The translations under genes and the position numbers were made by a program. The notes beneath the pieces were generated by a model. It worked only from the letters and a program-made list of their open reading frames with translations. It made no database searches and was not told the origin of the DNA. Positions 1 to 3,863 of a stretch of DNA of 5,765 bases are shown here, in pieces. Every line of letters begins with the position of its first letter. Position 1 is the stretch's first letter. The stretch is from Mariprofundaceae bacterium (GTDB lineage Bacteria; Pseudomonadota; Zetaproteobacteria; Mariprofundales; Mariprofundaceae): contig JALSZZ010000022.1 of the NCBI GenBank assembly GCA_027075825.1, positions 1 to 5,765 of the forward strand, given 5' to 3'.

Positions 1-2
1 GT

Positions 3-146
3 TCATTGCTTAACCCATCCCTGTTCGCCATTGCCTGTGATGCCTATAGTAACACATGGATTGGCCCGTCACGCTATCAGATTGCGATATACGCACTTGG
101 CTACGTCAACGGTAAACCCATGCGCCTAGTGCGCAAAACCTTCTGA
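3..146 (+). CDS. Possible 3' end of an unrecognised upstream gene (partial)
   Basis: This frame is open from the left edge to a TGA at 144-146 and would give the last 47 residues of a protein that begins outside the window. The peptide is mixed in composition, with segments such as NPSLFAIACDAYSN, TWIGPSRYQIAIYALGY and a basic end RLVRKTF. I do not recognise a family. No membrane helix or known motif is clear. Support is limited to the open frame and a plausible residue mix; a frame of this length can be open by chance. It ends 24 bases before the first Rpn gene on the same strand, so co-transcription is possible. No terminator-like hairpin is visible in the gap. Confidence 0.42.
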   Translation, partial: SLLNPSLFAIACDAYSNTWIGPSRYQIAIYALGYVNGKPMRLVRKTF

Positions 147-170
147 TCACAGACAACCGGACAAGCTACC

Positions 171-1067
171 ATGTGTCATATCAACCCAAGAGTCGATTTT
201 GCGTTCAAAAAGCTGTTTGGCAGTGAAGAAAACAAGGAGTTGCTGATATCACTGATCAATGCGATTGTGACCGAGGAAGATCAGGTCGTCGATCTGGAAC
301 TGCGTAACCCCTACAATCTGGCGGATTACCTGGCCGATAAAATGTCGGTGCTGGACATTAAAGCACGGGATGCCACGGGGCGCTGGTTCAACGTGGAAAT
401 GCAGATCAGTCAGGATCTGAGCTTTGATAAACGCGCCATTTATTACTGGTCAAAACTGGTGACGGAGCAATTAAGCGAAGGCATGATGTTCCGCGAACTG
501 AAAAAAGTGATCAGCATCAATATTCTGGATTTTGATTTTATTCCTGACAGAACGGAATACCACAACCGTTATCGCATTATGAATGTTGCCACCGGCAGGG
601 ATGATCGTTTGCATGATGTGTTTGAACTGCACTATGTTGAATTACGAAAATTCGGCAAACAATTCAGTGAAATCACTGATGCACTGGATCGCTGGACGGC
701 GTTTCTGACCCGTGCCCACGAAATTAAAAAAACGCATATTCCCGAAGCGTTGCAGGCTGACCAACACATCGTCAAAGCCATTGAGGCTGTAGATCGCATG
801 TTCAATGAGGATGAACGTCAGGTGTATGAAGTGCGTATGCAGACACTGGCAACCGTAAAAAGCCAGGTTGCCGCTGCGCTTGAACAGGGCAGGGAAGAAG
901 GCAGGGAAGAAGGCAGGGAAGAAGGCAGGGAAGAAGGTATAGAGGAGGGGGCATTCCAGGCCAAACGAAAAATGCTGCGCAAGGCGGCACAATCAGGCAT
1001 GAGTGTGGAGCAACTGGCTTCAATGTTTGAACTTTCTCCGGATGAAGTTGAAGAATTGTTGAGGTAA
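171..1067 (+). CDS. Rpn family recombination-promoting nuclease / putative transposase, copy 1
   Basis: This is a 298-residue protein of the Rpn / PDDEXK_2 family (TIGR01784-like), close to the usual family length of about 300. Residues 7-17 (RVDFAFKKLFG) are the typical family start. Residues 59-78 carry the PD-(D/E)XK-type core, with D62 in SVLDIKA and E76/Q78 in NVEMQ; the Glu-x-Gln ending is characteristic of this family. YYWSKL (91-96) and the C-terminal helices GMSVEQLA...LSPDEVEELLR are also typical. Studied E. coli members are DNA endonucleases that promote RecA-independent recombination, and some have been linked to phage defence; the role here is inferred. Residues 240-259 form a Gly-Arg-Glu-Glu repeat linker, the longest of the three copies. 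The start is ATG, while copies 2 and 3 use GTG at the same point. No good ribosome binding site precedes it, unlike the other copies. Catalytic residues are intact. Confidence 0.93.
   Translation: MCHINPRVDFAFKKLFGSEENKELLISLINAIVTEEDQVVDLELRNPYNLADYLADKMSVLDIKARDATGRWFNVEMQISQDLSFDKRAIYYWSKLVTEQLSEGMMFRELKKVISINILDFDFIPDRTEYHNRYRIMNVATGRDDRLHDVFELHYVELRKFGKQFSEITDALDRWTAFLTRAHEIKKTHIPEALQADQHIVKAIEAVDRMFNEDERQVYEVRMQTLATVKSQVAAALEQGREEGREEGREEGREEGIEEGAFQAKRKMLRKAAQSGMSVEQLASMFELSPDEVEELLR
888..947 (+). repeat. 12-base in-frame tandem repeat in Rpn copy 1, four perfect units plus one degenerate unit
   Basis: Four identical 12-base units (ggcagggaagaa) fill 888-935 and encode four Gly-Arg-Glu-Glu units. 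A related unit at 936-947 encodes Gly-Ile-Glu-Glu. Each unit is a whole number of codons, so gain or loss keeps the frame. It lengthens a charged, probably helical linker between the nuclease region and the C-terminal helices. Glu/Gly/Arg-rich repeats at this place are common in the Rpn family. Confidence 0.95.
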
Positions 1068-1085
1068 TCAGGGAGATATTCTGCT
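1068..1085 (+). promoter_or_regulatory. Intergenic spacer with ribosome binding site for Rpn copy 2
   Basis: The 18-base gap between the TAA of copy 1 and the GTG of copy 2 contains AGGGAG at 1070-1075, 10 bases before the start codon. The spacer is identical to the one at 1959-1976, so it was duplicated with the gene. It also resembles the ribosome binding site in front of the coiled-coil gene (ggagatatt at 3010-3018). The short gap with no hairpin points to a polycistronic message. Confidence 0.7.
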
Positions 1086-1958
1086 GTGTGTCATATCAAC
1101 CCAAGAGTCGATTTTGCGTTCAAAAAGCTGTTTGGCAGCGAAGAAAACAAGGAATTACTGATATCACTGATCAATGCCATCGTCACCGAAGAAGATCAGG
1201 TCGTCGATCTGGAACTACGTAACCCCTACAATCTGGCGGATTACCTGGCCGATAAAATGTCGGTGCTGGACATTAAAGCACGGGATGCCACGGGGCGTTG
1301 GTTCAACGTGGAAATGCAGATCAGTCAGGATCTGAGCTTTGACAAACGCGCCATTTATTACTGGTCAAAGCTGGTGACGGAGCAATTAAGCGAAGGTATG
1401 ATGTTCCGAGAACTGAAAAAAGTAATCAGCATCAATATTCTGGATTTTGATTTTATTCCTGACAGAACAGAATACCACAACCGTTATCGCATTATGAATG
1501 TTGCCACCGGCAGGGATGATCGTTTGCATGATGTGTTTGAACTGCACTATGTTGAATTACGAAAATTCGGCAAACAATTCAGTGAAATCACTGATGCACT
1601 GGATCGCTGGACGGCGTTTCTGACCCGTGCCCACGAAATTAAAAAAACGCATATTCCCGAAGCGTTGCAGGCTGACCAACACATCGTCAAAGCCATTGAG
1701 GCTGTAGATCGCATGTTCAATGAGGATGAACGTCAGGTGTATGAAGTGCGTATGCAGACACTGGCAACCGTAAAAAGCCAGGTTGCCGCTGCGCTTGAAC
1801 AGGGCAGGGAAGAAGGCAGGGAAGAAGGTATAGAGGAGGGAGCATTCCAGGCCAAACGAAAAATGCTGCGCAAGGCGGCACAATCAGGCATGAGTGTGGA
1901 GCAACTGGCTTCGGTGTTTGAACTTTCTCCGGATGAAGTTGAAGAATTGTTGAGGTAA
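1086..1958 (+). CDS. Rpn family recombination-promoting nuclease / putative transposase, copy 2
   Basis: This 290-residue protein is a near-identical paralogue of the gene just upstream. It starts with GTG at the position homologous to the ATG of copy 1 and is served by AGGGAG at 1070-1075. The first 247 residues match copy 1 exactly, including D62, E76 and Q78 of the nuclease core. It has two Gly-Arg-Glu-Glu units in place of four, which explains the 8-residue length difference. Apart from that, the only amino-acid change I find is Val for Met in the segment QLAS(M/V)FEL near the C-terminus. At DNA level the first 380 or so bases carry 15 silent differences from copy 1, while the following stretch up to the repeat has none, so the copies are mosaic. 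It is probably transcribed with copies 1 and 3. Function is inferred from the family only. Confidence 0.92.
   Translation: MCHINPRVDFAFKKLFGSEENKELLISLINAIVTEEDQVVDLELRNPYNLADYLADKMSVLDIKARDATGRWFNVEMQISQDLSFDKRAIYYWSKLVTEQLSEGMMFRELKKVISINILDFDFIPDRTEYHNRYRIMNVATGRDDRLHDVFELHYVELRKFGKQFSEITDALDRWTAFLTRAHEIKKTHIPEALQADQHIVKAIEAVDRMFNEDERQVYEVRMQTLATVKSQVAAALEQGREEGREEGIEEGAFQAKRKMLRKAAQSGMSVEQLASVFELSPDEVEELLR
1803..1838 (+). repeat. 12-base in-frame tandem repeat in Rpn copy 2, two perfect units plus one degenerate unit
   Basis: Two identical units (ggcagggaagaa) at 1803-1826 are followed by the same degenerate Gly-Ile-Glu-Glu unit (1827-1838) seen in copy 1. The flanking sequence aligns without gaps to copy 1, so unit number is the only length difference between the two genes. 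Confidence 0.93.
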
Positions 1959-1976
1959 TCAGGGAGATATTCTGCT
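1959..1976 (+). promoter_or_regulatory. Intergenic spacer with ribosome binding site for Rpn copy 3
   Basis: This 18-base gap is base-for-base identical to 1068-1085, with AGGGAG at 1961-1966 placed 10 bases before the GTG of copy 3. It supports coupled expression of the array and shows that the spacer belongs to the duplicated unit. Confidence 0.7.
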
Positions 1977-2837
1977 GTGTGTCATATCAACCCAAGAGTC
2001 GATTTTGCGTTCAAAAAGCTGTTTGGCAGTGAAGAAAACAAGGAATTACTGATATCACTGATCAATGCGATTGTGACCGAGGAAGATCAGGTCGTCGATC
2101 TGGAACTGCGTAACCCCTACAATCTGGCGGATTACCTGGCCGATAAAATGTCGGTGCTGGACATTAAAGCACGGGATGCCACGGGGCGCTGGTTCAACGT
2201 GGAAATGCAGATCAGTCAGGATCTGAGCTTTGATAAACGCGCCATTTATTACTGGTCAAAACTGGTGACGGAGCAATTAAGCGAAGGCATGATGTTCCGC
2301 GAACTGAAAAAAGTGATCAGCATCAATATTCTGGATTTTGATTTTATTCCTGACAGAACGGAATACCACAATCGTTATCGCATTATAAATGTTGCCACAG
2401 GCAGGGATGATCGTTTGCATGATGTGTTTGAACTGCACTATGTTGAATTACGAAAGTTCGGCAAACAATTCAGTGAAATCACTGATGCACTGGATCGCTG
2501 GACGGCGTTTCTGACCCGTGCCCACGAGATTAAAAAAACGCATATTCCCGAAGCGTTGCAGGTTGACCAACATATTGTCAAAGCCATTGAAGCTGTAGAT
2601 CGCATGTTCAATGAAGATGAACGTCAGGTATATGAAGTGCGTATGCAGACACTGGCAACCGTAAAAAGCCAGGTTGCCGCTGCGCTTGAGCAGGGCAGGG
2701 AAGAAGGCATAGAGGAGGGAGCATTCCAGGCTAAACGAAGAATGCTGCGCAAGGCGGCACAATCAGGCATGAGTGTGGAGCAACTGGCTTCGATGTTTGC
2801 ACTTTCTCCGGATGAAGTTGAAGAATTGTTAAGATAA
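1977..2837 (+). CDS. Rpn family recombination-promoting nuclease / putative transposase, copy 3
   Basis: This 286-residue paralogue has a GTG start served by the identical spacer upstream. The nuclease core (D62, E76, Q78) and the first 136 residues match copies 1 and 2. It is the most diverged of the three: Met137 is Ile, Ala196 is Val, a Lys is Arg in the segment AKRRML, and a Glu is Ala in the segment SMFALSPDEV near the C-terminus. It has a single Gly-Arg-Glu-Glu unit before Gly-Ile-Glu-Glu, the shortest linker in the array. Its 5' part is nearly identical in DNA to copy 1, while its 3' part differs from copies 1 and 2, the complement of the copy 1 / copy 2 pattern. Its TAA at 2835-2837 is followed at once by TAG. 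The reading frame is intact and likely expressed, with family-inferred function. Confidence 0.92.
   Translation: MCHINPRVDFAFKKLFGSEENKELLISLINAIVTEEDQVVDLELRNPYNLADYLADKMSVLDIKARDATGRWFNVEMQISQDLSFDKRAIYYWSKLVTEQLSEGMMFRELKKVISINILDFDFIPDRTEYHNRYRIINVATGRDDRLHDVFELHYVELRKFGKQFSEITDALDRWTAFLTRAHEIKKTHIPEALQVDQHIVKAIEAVDRMFNEDERQVYEVRMQTLATVKSQVAAALEQGREEGIEEGAFQAKRRMLRKAAQSGMSVEQLASMFALSPDEVEELLR
2694..2717 (+). repeat. Single Gly-Arg-Glu-Glu unit plus degenerate unit in Rpn copy 3
   Basis: This is the homologous site of the 12-base repeats in copies 1 and 2. Only one standard unit (2694-2705) is present, followed by the degenerate unit (2706-2717, here ggcatagaggag). It is not a tandem repeat by itself, but it is the shortest allele of the ladder. 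Confidence 0.85.
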
Positions 2838-2839
2838 TA

Positions 2840-2996
2840 GTGAAAGCCAGGTTGCAACTGCGCTGGAGCAAGGCAGAGATAAGGGGATCCGGGGGGATAT
2901 GTTGTGCAAGGCAGCGACATTCGGTATGAACAGAACGCAGCTTGCACACTGTCTGATCTCTCTGCGCATGACGTGGATAACTTTTTCGATAATAAG
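2840..2996 (+). pseudogene. Decayed C-terminal fragment of a fourth Rpn gene
   Basis: The stretch after copy 3 translates, from 2848, to QVATALEQGRDKGI... followed by LCKAATFGMNRTQLAHC. This aligns with the copy 3 C-terminal region QVAAALEQGREEGI... and LRKAAQSGMSVEQLAS. The match then continues in another frame from 2952-2955 as LSDLSAHDVDNFFDNK, matching ALSPDEVEELLR. So there is a frameshift near 2950, a deletion of a few codons after the linker, and no nuclease core. No start codon with a ribosome binding site is apparent, so it should not make a working protein. It is much more diverged than the three intact copies, so it is probably an older relic. The left end near 2840 is approximate. 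Confidence 0.8.
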
Positions 2997-3007
2997 GCAG
3001 GCACACT

Positions 3008-3014
3008 AAGGAGA
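3008..3014 (+). promoter_or_regulatory. Ribosome binding site of the coiled-coil gene
   Basis: AAGGAGA lies 5 bases before the ATG at 3020, a good match and spacing that fixes this start. The context aaggagatattt resembles agggagatattc in the two Rpn spacers. Confidence 0.82.
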
Positions 3015-3019
3015 TATTT

Positions 3020-3811
3020 ATGGGTGAACAGCAACAGGAAAGCAGGCAGTCTGAGGCGCAGGTGAAAACTGCGTCGGGTGGTATGGATGCAGGCAATGTC
3101 GATAAAGTTCGGCAATTGTTGTTTGGCGCACAAATGCGAGAATACGACAAGCGCTTTGTGCGCATGGAAGAGCGGTTAACGCATGAATCAGCAGCCATCC
3201 GGCACGAACTGAACAATCGCCTGAATTCGCTGGAATCATTTATGCGGCAGGAGTTGGAAGCCTTGCACAAGCAGGCTGAGGCACAGCAAAAATCTGCCGA
3301 CAGTAACCGTCAAAAACTGGAGGAACAATTGACTTCGCTGGCATCTGCCAATGAAGAAGCGCATGCTGCGTTGGAAAGCAAGTTGACGACTTCACTGGAG
3401 CGTCATGTGGCGCAGGCGGAACAAAAACGCAGCCAACTGGAAGAAAAACTGAACAAGGGACACCATGCTTTGCGTGATGGTCTGCTGGAGCAGTCCCGCG
3501 TACTACATGGCGAATTCAGCAAAGGCCAGCATGCTTTGCGTGAGGATATGATGCAGCAGGGCAAGCAGTTGCAGGATGAGTTGAATCAGGCGCAATCTGC
3601 CTTGCGCGAAGGGCTTCTCGAACAGTCGCGTTCGCTGCGTGATGAACTGGAGCAAATTCGCAGCAGCATGCTGGACATGATGGAACGCCATAGCAGCGAA
3701 TTGCGCGATGACAAAACAGATCGCAAGGCGCTGGCGGCCATGTTTACTGAAATGGCCATGCGGCTGAACGGAGAGTTTGAGCTTCCCGGAGAAGACCTGT
3801 TTCATAACTGA
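3020..3811 (+). CDS. Cytoplasmic coiled-coil protein, probable partner of the downstream OmpA-family membrane protein
   Basis: This 263-residue protein has no signal peptide or membrane segment. Residues 27-53 (VDKVRQLLFGAQMREYDKRF then VRMEERL) and 231-256 (DRKALAAMFTEMAMRLNGEF in the middle) look like conserved end motifs. Between them lies a long Glu/Gln/Leu/Lys/Arg-rich helix with coiled-coil character (about 45-228). Residues 150-215 contain three 22-residue repeats starting with ALR(D/E). From memory, similar coiled-coil proteins with a QLLFG-type motif sit beside large OmpA-family proteins in proteobacteria and cyanobacteria; I know no established function. The ATG is set by a strong ribosome binding site. 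The gene is 52 bases upstream of the membrane-protein gene on the same strand, so an operon and physical partnership are likely inferences. A scaffold or adaptor binding the cytoplasmic part of that protein would fit. Confidence 0.88.
   Translation: MGEQQQESRQSEAQVKTASGGMDAGNVDKVRQLLFGAQMREYDKRFVRMEERLTHESAAIRHELNNRLNSLESFMRQELEALHKQAEAQQKSADSNRQKLEEQLTSLASANEEAHAALESKLTTSLERHVAQAEQKRSQLEEKLNKGHHALRDGLLEQSRVLHGEFSKGQHALREDMMQQGKQLQDELNQAQSALREGLLEQSRSLRDELEQIRSSMLDMMERHSSELRDDKTDRKALAAMFTEMAMRLNGEFELPGEDLFHN
3467..3664 (+). repeat. Three 66-base units encoding 22-residue coiled-coil repeats
   Basis: Units at 3467-3532, 3533-3598 and 3599-3664 begin ALRDGLLEQSR, ALREDMMQQGK and ALREGLLEQSR. 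Units 1 and 3 are the closest pair. Twenty-two residues equal two hendecads (11-residue coiled-coil periods), which suggests a slightly right-handed or straight coiled coil in this part. The DNA copies are diverged, so the duplication is old. Confidence 0.78.
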
Positions 3812-3863
3812 AGGGTCAGAGGCACAGAGTACATAAGATCTATGGGACGTACAGGACGTATAA
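3812..3863 (+). promoter_or_regulatory. Short intergenic gap with direct repeat before the GTG start
   Basis: The 52-base gap has no terminator-like hairpin, consistent with an operon. It holds GGACGTA twice (3845-3851 and 3854-3860). The only purine-rich stretch before the GTG at 3864 is AGGA (3853-3856), a weak ribosome binding site 7 bases from the start. An in-frame TAA at 3861-3863 directly precedes the GTG, so the protein cannot start further upstream. Confidence 0.4.

Larger units (their letters stand above)
171..2837 (+). repeat. Tandem array of three near-identical Rpn genes
   Basis: Three head-to-tail copies occupy 171-1085, 1086-1976 and 1977-2837. The repeated unit is the gene plus the 18-base spacer after it. 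Homology to copy 1 begins at the start codon, since bases 147-170 do not resemble the spacers. Length differences come only from the 12-base repeat number. No inverted ends or target-site duplications suggest transposition, so amplification in place by unequal recombination is the simpler reading. Confidence 0.93.

Noticed and set aside
1..170. A promoter upstream of the first Rpn gene
   Set aside because: I searched for paired -35/-10 sequences with 16-18 base spacing and saw only poor matches, so none is annotated.
943..950. Strong AGGAGGGG ribosome-binding-like sequence inside Rpn copy 1
   Set aside because: No ATG, GTG or TTG follows within 5-10 bases. The next in-frame ATG is about 20 bases away at 971, so the match is explained by the Glu/Gly codons of the repeat region.
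642..2762. Minus-strand open frames at the same place in each Rpn copy (642-992, 1557-1883, 2448-2762)
   Set aside because: They lie antisense to the well-supported Rpn genes, their FFPAFFPA-type runs are the reverse of the Gly-Arg-Glu-Glu repeat, and they recur only because the copies are duplicated. No ribosome binding site or family match supports them.
171..2837. Reading the Rpn array as a transposon or IS element
   Set aside because: The family name includes 'putative transposase', but I see no terminal inverted repeats or target duplications at 171 or 2837, and the genes are spaced as an operon with duplicated spacers. Tandem duplication explains the layout.
2624..3270. Two overlapping minus-strand open frames (2624-3133 and 2731-3270)
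   Set aside because: They cross copy 3, the decayed fragment and the coiled-coil gene, all clearly coded on the + strand. Their Cys/Ser/Pro-rich translations look like antisense noise.
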